Shown here one piece after another: positions 37,510 to 45,903 of a stretch of 64,000 nucleotides of DNA. Each line of letters begins with the position of its first letter. The first letter of the stretch is position 1. The position numbers and the translations under genes were made by a program. The notes beneath the pieces were generated by a model. It had not been told where the DNA came from, did no database searches, and saw only the letters and a list, made by a program, of their open reading frames with translations. The DNA comes from Acidovorax sp. A1169 (GTDB lineage Bacteria > Pseudomonadota > Gammaproteobacteria > Burkholderiales > Burkholderiaceae_C): assembly GCF_030704685.1 (NCBI RefSeq), contig NZ_JAUZDX010000002.1:62001-126000 (forward strand), in the 5' to 3' direction.

Positions 37510-39138
37510 ATGGAACGCACAGACCAACTCCTGGCCGACCTGAAGGAATGCGAAGCCGCCAGTCTGGTGGGTGCCCATGACGTAGGGATCGAGATTGCGG
37601 CGCGTGCCTTGAAAACCGCCAAGGAGTGCGGGTTGCTGCCCGAAGCCGCGTTGGCTGCAGCCTGGCTGGCCGAGCACCAACTGCGCCGGGGCGAGAGCGA
37701 AAAGGCGGCCGAGAGCGCCCTTGCCGCCCTGGCGGATGCCGATGCGCTCGGGTTGCATGGGGTCGGGATCAAGCTGCGCAACACCTTGACCCGGGCCTGT
37801 TGCCAACTCGGTCGGGCTGACGAAGCGCTGCCCGAGGCAATGCAAGCGCTGGGGCGGGCGCGCACGCTGGGTGCGCCCGGGCTGGTATCGCGCAGCCTCT
37901 CCAGCCTGGCTGGCGTGGTGGAGTTGCTGGGCGACCATCCGCATGCGATCACCCTGCTGCACAAGGCGGATGAAGAGGCCCAGCGCGACAGGGACAAGGT
38001 GGCGCAATTCGCCGCCGTCGTGAATCTCGCGGGCGCACTGTGCCGGTCCGGGCGCAAGCTCGCCCATCTGCCGGGCCCGCTGGCGCCGACCGAAGCGCAG
38101 GCTGCGGATCTGCGCGAAGCCCTGGCCGTGGTGCAGCGGGCGACGGCGCTCGCGCGGGGGCATGTCCGTTGGGAAATGGTTTGCGCCGAGATCGAATGCC
38201 TTGCCCTGGAAGCCCTGGGGCGGCTGCAGGAGATGCGCGCAGCGATCGATCGGCACCGGGCATTCGCCATCCAGGCGAAGGCCCCGGATGCCCGAGCAGA
38301 AAACGAACTCCTTAACGCGGACTGGCTGTTGGCCAGCGGGCGTGCGGTCGAGGCCTGCGAAGCGCTGGACCACCGGGTGGATGCGGCCGCGGCCCAGAGA
38401 AACGAAGGATGCCGCCGGTGGTGGTGGAGATCCAGGTACCGTGCCTTCAAGGCCGCTGGCTCCGATGCACAGGCACTGGCGGCACTGGAGTCCATGATGG
38501 TCCAGGTGCGCCGCGACCGTGAACTCAGCCTGAACGCCCAGGCGCGCGTGCTGTTGGGCGAGGTGAGGATGGAAGTTGCCCAGCAGGAACTCGCGCAGTT
38601 GCGGCTCGAAGCCGAAGAACTGCGCGAGCGCGCCGATGTGGCGACACAGAAATCCCTGCTCGACCCGCTCACCGGACTGGCCAATCGGCGGGCACTGGAC
38701 GCCCGCCTGATGGCCGTGCTGCCGATGCGGCATGGGCAGGCGGAGGGCTTTTCGCTGGCCATCATCGACATTGACCACTTCAAGCAGATCAACGATGGCT
38801 GGGGCCACGACGTCGGAGACGCCGTGCTGCGCGAGATCGCCAAGTTGCTGACCGGCGGCGTGAGGGGTGGCGACTTCGTGGCGCGCATTGGCGGCGAGGA
38901 GTTCGTCATTCTGCTCTGGGGGCAGGCATTGGCGGATGCCTCCCTGGTGTGCGAACGGCTCCGGCAGCAGGTGCAGGCACATGACTGGTCCCGGTTCGTG
39001 CCGGGGCGGGATGTGACTGTCAGCATGGGGCTGACCTGTGCCCAGCCTCTGGACGATGCGGCCCAACTTCTGCGGCGTGCCGACCAATGGATGTACACGG
39101 CCAAGCGCGAAGGGCGCAACCGATTGCAGGCAGGATGA
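37510..39138 (+). CDS. TPR-like helical repeat protein with GGDEF domain
   Basis: The 542-residue protein has no transmembrane helix. Residues about 1-360 form helical TPR-like repeats rich in alanine and leucine. A short coiled coil follows (EVAQQELAQLRLEAEELRERAD). The C-terminal GGDEF domain has LDPLTGLANRRALDARL, LAIIDIDHFKQINDGWGHDVGD and an active-site variant GGEEF (ARIGGEEFVILL), which is usually active. The helical part presumably senses or docks a partner. Confidence 0.9.
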   Translation: MERTDQLLADLKECEAASLVGAHDVGIEIAARALKTAKECGLLPEAALAAAWLAEHQLRRGESEKAAESALAALADADALGLHGVGIKLRNTLTRACCQLGRADEALPEAMQALGRARTLGAPGLVSRSLSSLAGVVELLGDHPHAITLLHKADEEAQRDRDKVAQFAAVVNLAGALCRSGRKLAHLPGPLAPTEAQAADLREALAVVQRATALARGHVRWEMVCAEIECLALEALGRLQEMRAAIDRHRAFAIQAKAPDARAENELLNADWLLASGRAVEACEALDHRVDAAAAQRNEGCRRWWWRSRYRAFKAAGSDAQALAALESMMVQVRRDRELSLNAQARVLLGEVRMEVAQQELAQLRLEAEELRERADVATQKSLLDPLTGLANRRALDARLMAVLPMRHGQAEGFSLAIIDIDHFKQINDGWGHDVGDAVLREIAKLLTGGVRGGDFVARIGGEEFVILLWGQALADASLVCERLRQQVQAHDWSRFVPGRDVTVSMGLTCAQPLDDAAQLLRRADQWMYTAKREGRNRLQAG

Positions 39139-39238
39139 TGCGGGCCCTGGCTGGTGGACGGCCACCAGGCGGCAGCGGTTCCAGGGGCTGTTTATCACCC
39201 CGGTGCGCGAAGCACGCGGCAGGGAGTTTTGTATGGTT

Positions 39239-39267
39239 TTGTACGCAGCCCTTGGCCTGGCTACATT
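39239..39267 (+). promoter_or_regulatory. Probable promoter of the Ohr gene
   Basis: TTGTAC (39239-39244) and TACATT (39262-39267) are exactly 17 bases apart, 90 bases before the ATG. I see no clear OhrR palindrome overlapping it. Confidence 0.5.
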
Positions 39268-39356
39268 GGGCCAAGAAGCTGCGGGGATGGAGCGACGTCC
39301 GGTTCAACAATCCGGTCGTCATCTCGACAAACACCCACTCCCTCAAGGACCGCACC

Positions 39357-39782
39357 ATGACCGCAGCAGCAACCGAAGCAAAAGTTCTCTACACCGGCCG
39401 CACGCACACCACCGGCGGCCGCACCGGCGCCTCGCGCAGCGACGATGGCCGGCTGGACATTGCACTCACGCGCTTCGGCACCGTGGGCCAGGGCACCAAC
39501 CCCGAACAGTTGTTCGCTGCGGGCTGGTCGGCCTGCTTCATGGGCGCCATGGCGCGCGCTGCCCAGGCCGTGGGCGTGCGGCTGCCGGAAGACCTGGCCG
39601 TGGATGCTGAAGTGGACCTGGTGCAGGGGCCTGGCGGCTTTGCGCTGGCGGCACGCCTGAAGGTCAGCGTCCCTGGCGTCGAACATGCCAAGGCCCTGGC
39701 CATCGTGGAAGGTGCGCACCAGCTGTGCCCCTATTCCAGGGCGACTCGCGGCAACATCCAGGTCGATCTGTCCGTCGCCTGA
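39357..39782 (+). CDS. ohr: Ohr-type organic hydroperoxide resistance peroxidase
   Basis: Ohr reduces organic hydroperoxides with two cysteines and dihydrolipoamide. The 141-residue protein carries C60 (FAAGWSACFMGAM) and C124 (HQLCPYSRATRGN), the reactive pair, and starts KVLYTGRTHTTGGRTG. A typical OhrR regulator is not adjacent. Confidence 0.94.
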   Translation: MTAAATEAKVLYTGRTHTTGGRTGASRSDDGRLDIALTRFGTVGQGTNPEQLFAAGWSACFMGAMARAAQAVGVRLPEDLAVDAEVDLVQGPGGFALAARLKVSVPGVEHAKALAIVEGAHQLCPYSRATRGNIQVDLSVA

Positions 39783-39942
39783 ATTTTCCGCGCTTCGCCA
39801 TGCCCTGGCCCACACACCAAAGAAGTTCGTGTTCCCATGGCGGATGCGGACGCCGAAGGCAACGGAGCCGCGTACCGTGGACCAGATTCCGTTCAAGCCC
39901 TCCAACGGGTCCAGGCGCAGGGCCCTGCCGGTATTGAAGACA

Positions 39943-39959
39943 GGCCTATCTGTTAGGCC
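39943..39959. promoter_or_regulatory. Perfect inverted repeat upstream of the Bug-receptor pair
   Basis: GGCCTA-TCTGT-TAGGCC lies in the 273-base gap between ohr and the first Bug gene. It could be an operator or a weak hairpin; no T-tract follows. Nothing else was recognised in that gap. Confidence 0.35.
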
Positions 39960-40055
39960 CCATCCGGCGTAGCGAGCCGGGCACCTGCCGGTCAGAATGG
40001 GGCGGGTGCCGTCGCGGCCCGCGACAGGACAACAACGACAACACCAGGAGACCCC

Positions 40056-41039
40056 ATGCGCCTTGCCTTTCCCCCTGCACGCCGATCGGTGCTGGCCCTG
40101 CTCATCGTGCTGGCACTGCCCGGCGCCTGGGCCCAGGCGCCGGCCTATCCCGACAGGCCCATCAAGCTGGTGGTGGGCTACCCGGCCGGCGGCGCGGTGG
40201 ACATCGTCGCGCGCACGGTGGGCCAGGCCATGTCCGTCAGCATGGGCCAGCCCATCGTCATCGAGAACAAGCCCGGCGCCGGCACCAACATCGCGGTGAA
40301 GTCCGTGATCAGCGCGGCGCCTGACGGCTACACGCTGATGCTCGCGGCCAACGCACTGGCGGCCAACATGGCGCTGTACCAGCCCGCGCCGTTCGATGCC
40401 GAGAAGGACCTGGTGCTGATCTCGCAGGTGGGGCGGGTGCCCGTGGTCATCGCGGCCAACCCATCGGTTCCGTACAACACCGTGGCGCAGCTCATCGCGG
40501 CGGCCAAGGCCAAGCCCGATGGCATCGCCTTCGCCAGCCCGGGCAACGGCGCCACGCCGCACATGGCGGTGGAGCTGTTCGCCAAGGCGGCCGGCATTGA
40601 ACTGCAGCACGTGCCCTACCGCGGCGGCGGACCGGCCATCACCGACACCATCGGCGGCCAAGTGCCGCTGGTCGCAGTCAATGCGCTGGAGGCCCTGCCG
40701 CATGTGAAGAGCGGCAAAATCAAGGTGCTGGCCGCGCTGAGCGCCAACCGCACCAGCATCTTCCCGGACGTGCCGACCATTGCCGAGTCCGGCTACCCCG
40801 GCTTCGAAGCCTCGGTCTGGTACGGCCTGGTCGCGCCTGCAGGCACACCCAAGGCCATCACCGACAGACTGCATGCCGAAGTGCAGAAGGCACTCGGGCA
40901 GCCTGAGGTCAAGGCGCGCATGACCGGCGTGGGCGGCGAGGTCACGCCCGGCAGCAGCGCGCAGTTTGCCGCGCTGGTGCGCTCCGAACGCCAGCGCTAC
41001 GAAAAGCTGGTCAAGGAAACCGGCATCAAGCCGGATTGA
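40056..41039 (+). CDS. Bug/TctC-family periplasmic binding protein
   Basis: Bug proteins bind small carboxylates or other small solutes in the periplasm. The 327-residue protein has a signal peptide (SVLALLIVLALPGAWAQA) followed by the family pattern YPDRPIKLVVGYPAGGAVDIVAR, ENKPGAGTNIAVKSV, FASPGNGATPHMAVELF and HVPYRGGGPAI. No TctA/TctB membrane genes are present. Its stop overlaps the TTG codon preceding a second Bug gene, so the two are co-transcribed. Confidence 0.94.
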   Translation: MRLAFPPARRSVLALLIVLALPGAWAQAPAYPDRPIKLVVGYPAGGAVDIVARTVGQAMSVSMGQPIVIENKPGAGTNIAVKSVISAAPDGYTLMLAANALAANMALYQPAPFDAEKDLVLISQVGRVPVVIAANPSVPYNTVAQLIAAAKAKPDGIAFASPGNGATPHMAVELFAKAAGIELQHVPYRGGGPAITDTIGGQVPLVAVNALEALPHVKSGKIKVLAALSANRTSIFPDVPTIAESGYPGFEASVWYGLVAPAGTPKAITDRLHAEVQKALGQPEVKARMTGVGGEVTPGSSAQFAALVRSERQRYEKLVKETGIKPD

Positions 41040-41047
41040 ACAAGCCC

Positions 41048-42043
41048 ATGGCTGACTTCCTGCCCCGGCGCCGATTCCTGCCTCTGCTGGGTCTGCCCTT
41101 GCTCGCCATGGCGCGGCTTGCACATGCGGCGGCCGACTTTCCCTCGCGGCCCGTGCGCATCATCGTGCCCTTCACGCCCGGGGGCTCCAGCGACATCCTG
41201 GCGCGGGCCGTGGGGCTGGAACTGGGTCAGTCGCTGGGACAGCCGGTGATCGTGGAGAACGTTCCGGGCGCGGGTGGAACCTTGGGCTCCGAGCGTGCCC
41301 TCCGCTCGCCGCCCGACGGCCACACCCTCTTCATGGGCCACACCGGCACGCTGGCGGTCAACCCCTGGCTGTACCCGCAGCTCGGCTTCGATCCGCTCAA
41401 GGCGTTCGCGCCCGTGGCGCTGGTGGCCCGGGTGCCCAACGTGCTGGTGCTCGACCCCTCGGTGCCGGCCAGCAACCTGACCGAGCTGGTGGCGTACTCG
41501 CAATCGCACCCTGAGCGGCTGGCCTATGGCTCCGGCGGCAATGGCAGTGCTGCGCACCTGGCGATGGAGTTGCTCAAGCTGCAGACGGGCCTGAAGGCCC
41601 TGCACGTGCCCTACAAGGGCACGGCACCGTCGGTGAACGACTTGCTCGCGGGCCAGGTGCAGATGCTGTTCACCGGCGTACCCGCGCTGCTGCCCCACAT
41701 CAAGGCCGGCAAGATCCGGCCCCTGGCCGTGTCGGGCCGCCAGCGCCTGTCCCAGCTGCCCGAGGTCCCCACGGTCGGGCAATCCGGTGTGCCGGGCACA
41801 CAGGGCTTCGAGGCCGACCAGTGGTACGGCCTGGTCGCCCCCGCGCGCACGCCAGCCGAGGTGGTGCAGCGGCTCAACGCGCGCACCAACGATGCCCTGG
41901 GGGCGCCGGCTGTGGCCCAGCGCCTGGGCAGCGAAGGGGCCGAGCCGACACCGGCCACGGCCCCGGCGTTCGGCGCCCTGATCGCCAGGGAAAAGGCCCG
42001 GTGGGAAGCCGTGGTCAAGGCCGCCGGGGTGAAGGCCGAGTAG
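41048..42043 (+). CDS. Second Bug/TctC-family periplasmic binding protein
   Basis: The 331-residue protein has a twin-arginine-like signal (LPRRRFLPLLGLPLLAMARLAHA) and the Bug core FPSRPVRIIVPFTPGGSSDILAR, ENVPGAGGTLGSERAL and HVPYKGTAPSVNDLLAGQVQMLF. A TTG at 41036 would overlap the first Bug gene, but ATG 41048 gives the cleaner signal peptide. The two neighbours are diverged, so each probably binds a different ligand. Confidence 0.92.
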   Translation: MADFLPRRRFLPLLGLPLLAMARLAHAAADFPSRPVRIIVPFTPGGSSDILARAVGLELGQSLGQPVIVENVPGAGGTLGSERALRSPPDGHTLFMGHTGTLAVNPWLYPQLGFDPLKAFAPVALVARVPNVLVLDPSVPASNLTELVAYSQSHPERLAYGSGGNGSAAHLAMELLKLQTGLKALHVPYKGTAPSVNDLLAGQVQMLFTGVPALLPHIKAGKIRPLAVSGRQRLSQLPEVPTVGQSGVPGTQGFEADQWYGLVAPARTPAEVVQRLNARTNDALGAPAVAQRLGSEGAEPTPATAPAFGALIAREKARWEAVVKAAGVKAE

Positions 42044-42061
42044 TGCCACGCAGCCCTTCGA

Positions 42062-43162
42062 TCACCCGGTTGTGTCTGCGGTCTCGCATTCCGCCGCCTT
42101 GAGGTCGCCCAGTGGTGACAGCAGTGCCGGATCGAACGCGCGCGGGGCCAAGCCATCGCGCAGGCGCTGCGGCCAGTCGGGGTTGGCGAGCGCGCCGCGG
42201 CCCAGGGCCACGAGGTCGGCGCCATCGTCCAGTGCATTCGCGGCCCGCGCGGGATCGTGCAGGCCGCCGTTGGCGATGAGGGTGACACCCGGCGCATGGC
42301 GGCGCGCCAGGTGCACCAGGCTGGCGCCCGCATCGGCGAAGGCCGGCCGCCAGGCCTCGAATGCGGTGACGTGCAGGTAGTCCGCGCCCGACTGGGCGAG
42401 GGCGCTGAACACGGTGGCCGCACCGCCCTCGGTCTCGGGCCAGCGGTGGCTGAAGTCATTGACCTTGCCCTGCGAGATGCGCAGCCCGACCGGCGATGTG
42501 GTGCCCAGCTCTTGCTTCACGCCCTGCACCACCTCGCAGGCCAGCCGCACGCGCTGGCCGATGGCGCCGCCCCAGCCATCGCTGCGGGTGTTGGTATGGC
42601 CTGTGAGGAACTGGTCGAGCAGGTAGCCATTGGCGCCGTGGACCTCCACGCCGTCGAAGCCGGCCACCTCCACGGCGAGCCGCGCCGCCTGGCGAAAGCC
42701 GGCAATGGCCTCGGCGATGTCGGTTTCGGTCATCGCCACGGGCACCGGGTAGAGGCCTTGGCCGCGGTAAAGCGCCATCTGCTGCCCCAGCGGGCGCACC
42801 GCCGAAGGCCCCGCCGTGTGGCCGCGAAAACGGTTGTACTGCGACAACGCGCCCGCATGCATGAGCTGTGCGAACACGCGCCCGCCCGCCGCGTGGATGG
42901 CCTGCACCACGGGGCGCCAGGCCTGCGCCCGGTCGCTCAGCCCCGGCTGGTGGGCATAGCCCTGCGCAAAGGCCTGGTCGGTGTAGATGCCTTCGGTGAC
43001 CACCAGGCCGAAGCCACCCTGGGCAAAGCGCGCGTAGTAGCGCGACATGCGCTCCGTGGCCTCGCCCGTTGGTGTTGCGCTGACGCGCGTCATGGGCGCG
43101 ACCACCAGGCGGTTGGGCAGTTCCAGGCTGCCGATGCGGACGGGCGACAGCAGCCGCGTCAT
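42062..43162 (-). CDS. Old Yellow Enzyme-type NADH:flavin oxidoreductase
   Basis: The 366-residue FMN protein resembles OYE-family ene-reductases. Visible parts are VVAPMTRVSATPTGE, VFAQLMHAGALSQYN, the substrate and phosphate region GFDGVEVHGANGYLLDQFLT, and the terminal FMN phosphate segment LVALGRGALANPDWP. The start overlaps the end of ridA (43159-43162), so the two form an operon. The substrate is unknown. Confidence 0.92.
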   Translation of the reverse strand: MTRLLSPVRIGSLELPNRLVVAPMTRVSATPTGEATERMSRYYARFAQGGFGLVVTEGIYTDQAFAQGYAHQPGLSDRAQAWRPVVQAIHAAGGRVFAQLMHAGALSQYNRFRGHTAGPSAVRPLGQQMALYRGQGLYPVPVAMTETDIAEAIAGFRQAARLAVEVAGFDGVEVHGANGYLLDQFLTGHTNTRSDGWGGAIGQRVRLACEVVQGVKQELGTTSPVGLRISQGKVNDFSHRWPETEGGAATVFSALAQSGADYLHVTAFEAWRPAFADAGASLVHLARRHAPGVTLIANGGLHDPARAANALDDGADLVALGRGALANPDWPQRLRDGLAPRAFDPALLSPLGDLKAAECETADTTG

Positions 43163-43557
43163 GCCTGCGCTCCAGGGAGGGTGGCGATGGCCTCGATCTC
43201 GATCATCGCCTCGGGCGAGTACAGGCCCGAGACCTCGACGATGGTGTCGGCCGGGTAGGGCGCAGAAAACCATTTCCGGCGCAGCTCCACGATCTTCGGA
43301 AAGTGCGCCATGGAGGTCAGGAAGATCGTGACCTTCGCCACATGGCGCAGGTCCGTGCCGGCGGCCTTGAGAACGCGGTCGAGGTTTTGGAAGGCCTGTT
43401 CAGCCTGGGCATCGAAGTCGCCCTTGCCGACGATGGCGCCGTCGTCGCCAATGGCCGCCTGGCCCGAGACGAAGACCAGGTTGCCCAGGGCAATAGCCTG
43501 TGATAGCAGGAAGGGGGCATAGGGGTCGGGCTGGGTGTGGACTTGCGTGAGTGGCAT
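43159..43557 (-). CDS. RidA-family deaminase
   Basis: RidA proteins hydrolyse reactive enamine/imine intermediates. The 132-residue protein has LGNLVFVSGQAAIGDDGAIVG, AFQNLDRVLKAAGTDLRHVAKVTIFL and RRKWFSAPYPADTIVEVSGLYSPEAMIEIEAIA; the arginine that normally contacts the carboxylate is not in the canonical RxA context, so a subfamily other than YjgF is likely. It leads the ridA-OYE operon and is divergent from a LysR gene. Confidence 0.88.
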   Translation of the reverse strand: MPLTQVHTQPDPYAPFLLSQAIALGNLVFVSGQAAIGDDGAIVGKGDFDAQAEQAFQNLDRVLKAAGTDLRHVAKVTIFLTSMAHFPKIVELRRKWFSAPYPADTIVEVSGLYSPEAMIEIEAIATLPGAQA

Positions 43558-43651
43558 GATGGCTTCCTTGATGGATGAACGGGGTTGTGTCATGTATCTG
43601 TGAGAGTGATGACATGCCGCCAGTGTCCAGAAGCCGAGAGAGTCCGACAAA

Positions 43652-43667
43652 GGCTGATTTCTCAGCC
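43652..43667. promoter_or_regulatory. Inverted repeat between ridA and the LysR gene
   Basis: GGCTGA-TTTC-TCAGCC lies 28 bases upstream of the LysR start; a second dyad TGTCAT/ATGACA (43588-43593 and 43609-43614) is nearer ridA. Both fit LysR operator geometry in a divergent regulator-target pair. Confidence 0.45.
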
Positions 43668-43695
43668 GACAGATGAGTAGAACTAAACTGTCGCC

Positions 43696-44601
43696 ATGCG
43701 CAGACTTCCCCCTTTGGGCGCCATGCGGGTGTTCGAGGCCGCCGCCCGGCGGCTGAGCTTCAAGGACGCGGCCGACGAGCTGCATGTCACCCCCACGGCG
43801 GTGAGCCACCAGATCAAGCTGCTGGAGGAGCACCTGGCCGTGCGCCTGTTCGAGCGCGGCACGCGCCAGGTGTCGCTGACGGCTGCGGGGCACCAGCTGT
43901 TTCCCGTGCTGCGCGATGGGCTGGACAGCTTCGAGCGCGCGGTCGAGCGCGTGCGCCGCACCGAGGGCCAGGCGCAGACGGCCACGCTGTCATCGACCGT
44001 GGCCTTCATGGCCAAGGTGCTGGCGCCGCGCGTCGGCTCGTTCAGCACACAGCACCCGGGCTGGGCCTTGCGCCTGGACGCCAGCCACCGGGTGGTGGAC
44101 CTCGACACCGAGGCCGACGCTGCCATCCGCTACGGCAACGGGCGCTATGCCGACATGGTGGTGGAGCCCTTGTTCCAGGACCGCTTTGCCCCCGTGTGCA
44201 CCCCCGCCCTGGGGGCAGTGGCGCTGCGCGACCTGGGTGCCGTGCCGCTGATTCATTTCGAATGGGGCCAGGCGCCGCGCGACGAGTCGCTCGCGCCGGT
44301 CTGGCGCACCTGGCTGCAGCAGGCAGGGCTGGTCGGCGACGCGCCCCCGGATGCGGGGCTGTCGTTCACCGAGGAGATGCATGCCGTGCAGGCCACCGTG
44401 GCGGGCCAGGGCGTGGGCCTGCTCAGCCTGACGCTGGTGGCAGACGAGCTGCGCTCGGGCGTGCTGGTCCAGCCCTTCGCGCTCGCGGTGGACAGCTACC
44501 GCTACGACCTGGTCTACAGCCCACGCGCGGCCGACCGGCCGGCCACGCAGATGCTGCGCAGCTGGGTGCACAGCCAGTTCGGCACCCGGGCAGTCCACTG
44601 A
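43696..44601 (+). CDS. LysR-family regulator, GcvA-like
   Basis: The 301-residue regulator has the HTH FEAAARRLSFKDAADELHVTPTAVSHQIKLLEEHL (about residues 14-48) and a substrate-binding domain. It is divergent from ridA-OYE and is their probable regulator. The last two codons and the TGA stop (44593-44601) belong to the left terminal repeat of the palindromic element at 44593-44858, so the native end of the protein may have been replaced. Confidence 0.9.
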   Translation: MRRLPPLGAMRVFEAAARRLSFKDAADELHVTPTAVSHQIKLLEEHLAVRLFERGTRQVSLTAAGHQLFPVLRDGLDSFERAVERVRRTEGQAQTATLSSTVAFMAKVLAPRVGSFSTQHPGWALRLDASHRVVDLDTEADAAIRYGNGRYADMVVEPLFQDRFAPVCTPALGAVALRDLGAVPLIHFEWGQAPRDESLAPVWRTWLQQAGLVGDAPPDAGLSFTEEMHAVQATVAGQGVGLLSLTLVADELRSGVLVQPFALAVDSYRYDLVYSPRAADRPATQMLRSWVHSQFGTRAVH

Positions 44602-44858
44602 AACCGAGAAATTGGCTGTGCGCCGGGGTGGCAGCGGGATGCAGCGCAAGGCGCGGGCTGCGGCCAAGGCTGGCCGCCTTGGCAAAGCCCGCAACGCCGC
44701 GATGCGCCCGCTGCCACCCCGGCCCGCAGGGTGAGGGTCTGGCAGGGCCGCACTCGTCGTTGCCGTGCTCGCCGGGTGTGCAACCCGGCTGCGCCCGCCG
44801 CCTAGATTGCGGCCCTGCCAGACCCTCACGCACAGCCGATTTCTCGGTTTCAGTGGAC
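44593..44858. mobile_element. 266-bp three-stem palindromic MITE-like element (B)
   Basis: The terminal inverted repeats are 30 bases (44593-44622 and 44829-44858; 29 of 30 match) and start GTCCACTGAAACCGAGAAAT. Inside, a perfect 16-base stem joins 44623-44638 to 44707-44722, and a perfect 22-base stem joins 44731-44752 to 44808-44829; the second arm holds an apical GCCGGGT/ACCCGGC hairpin (44771-44777/44783-44789). The plan (basal stem plus two arms) is that of element A, but the sequence is unrelated. It has no coding capacity. It fills the gap between two convergent LysR genes and could terminate both. No clear target duplication is seen. Confidence 0.88.
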
Positions 44859-44863
44859 TAGGT

Positions 44864-45793
44864 TCAGCGCAGGCCCATGTAGCTGGTCCACTTGCGCTCG
44901 TAGTTGTTCTTCTCGAACTCTTCAGCCATGAAGTCGATGAAGGAGCGCACCTTGGCCGAGAGGTGCTTGCGGCTCGGGTAAGCGATGTTGATCTGGATGC
45001 GCGGCAGGTCCCAGTCGTTGAGCACGGGCACCAGCCGCCCGGCCACGATGTCGTCGTAGACGATGTAGCTCGGCTGCACCAGGATACCCAGCCCGCTCAG
45101 CGCCGCGGCGCGCAGCACCTGGCCATCGTTCGATTCGAGCAGACCCTGGATGGGCACGGCGCAGCTTTCCGCGCCGCGGCTCAGGCGCAGCTCGTGTGCA
45201 TGGTTGGCGTAGACGTAGATCAAAAAGTCGTGCGCGGCCAGTTCGTCCGGCGACTGGGGCATGCCGCGCGATGCCAGGTAGGCCGGCGATGCGCACAGCA
45301 CCCGGCGCGTGGAGGCCAGCTTGCGGATGGTGATGCTGCTGTCGGGCTCAAACTCGCGGTTGCGGATCGCCACGTCGATGCCGTTTTCGATCATGTCCAG
45401 GTAGCGGTTGGCCGCCTCGATGTGCACGCGCACCTGCGGGTACAGCCGGTGGTACTGCGCCAGGCGCGGGGCGATCAATTGCATCGAGAACGACAGCGAG
45501 GCGCTGACGCGCAGCACCCCCGAAGGCTTGAGCGTGCTGGAGTTGATGGCCGTCTCTGCGTCCTGCAGCTCGGCGAGCACGGCGCGTGCGCGCTCGTAGA
45601 ACTCCTGGCCTTCGCTCGTCAGGTACAGCCGCCGGGTGTTGCGCTCCACCAGTCGCGCCTTGAGCCGGCCTTCGAGCGACGCCAGGTGGCGGCTGGCTGC
45701 GGGGTTGGACAACCCCAGTGCCTCGGCCGCACCGCCCATGCTGCCCACCTCGGCGACCTTAATGAACAACTCCAACTCGGTAAGGCGGTCCAT
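44864..45793 (-). CDS. LysR-family regulator of the hydroxyquinol cluster
   Basis: The 309-residue regulator starts MDRLTELELFIKVAEVGSMGGAAEALGLSNPAASRHLASLE, a clear LysR HTH. It belongs to the CrgA-like group judging by the effector region LRVSASLSFSMQLIAPRL. It is divergent from the hydroxyquinol dioxygenase operon with 110 bases between starts. Its stop lies six bases outside element B. Confidence 0.9.
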   Translation of the reverse strand: MDRLTELELFIKVAEVGSMGGAAEALGLSNPAASRHLASLEGRLKARLVERNTRRLYLTSEGQEFYERARAVLAELQDAETAINSSTLKPSGVLRVSASLSFSMQLIAPRLAQYHRLYPQVRVHIEAANRYLDMIENGIDVAIRNREFEPDSSITIRKLASTRRVLCASPAYLASRGMPQSPDELAAHDFLIYVYANHAHELRLSRGAESCAVPIQGLLESNDGQVLRAAALSGLGILVQPSYIVYDDIVAGRLVPVLNDWDLPRIQINIAYPSRKHLSAKVRSFIDFMAEEFEKNNYERKWTSYMGLR

Positions 45794-45805
45794 ATTTTCA
45801 TTTAT

Positions 45806-45822
45806 TGGAAATCTTCATTCCA
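45806..45822. promoter_or_regulatory. Inverted repeat in the LysR / hydroxyquinol intergenic region
   Basis: TGGAA-N7-TTCCA lies just upstream of the LysR start in an AT-rich stretch, and a related GTGGAAATCAT occurs at 45846-45856. These are candidate LysR-binding sites for the divergent regulator and catabolic operon. Confidence 0.5.
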
Positions 45823-45903
45823 TTTTGACCTGTTTATATTGTTTTGTGGAAATCATACAGTCCGGTCTCACAGCCAGCGAACACCACGGCGGAGACAGGA
45901 ACC

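Noticed and set aside
41036..41047. TTG at 41036 as the start of the second Bug gene
   Set aside because: It overlaps the preceding stop and adds only four residues before a good ATG and signal peptide.
44593..44858. Possible tRNA, rRNA fragment or CRISPR repeat in the strongly structured region
   Set aside because: The stems are far longer than tRNA arms, there is no anticodon-loop arrangement, and there are no regularly spaced direct repeats.
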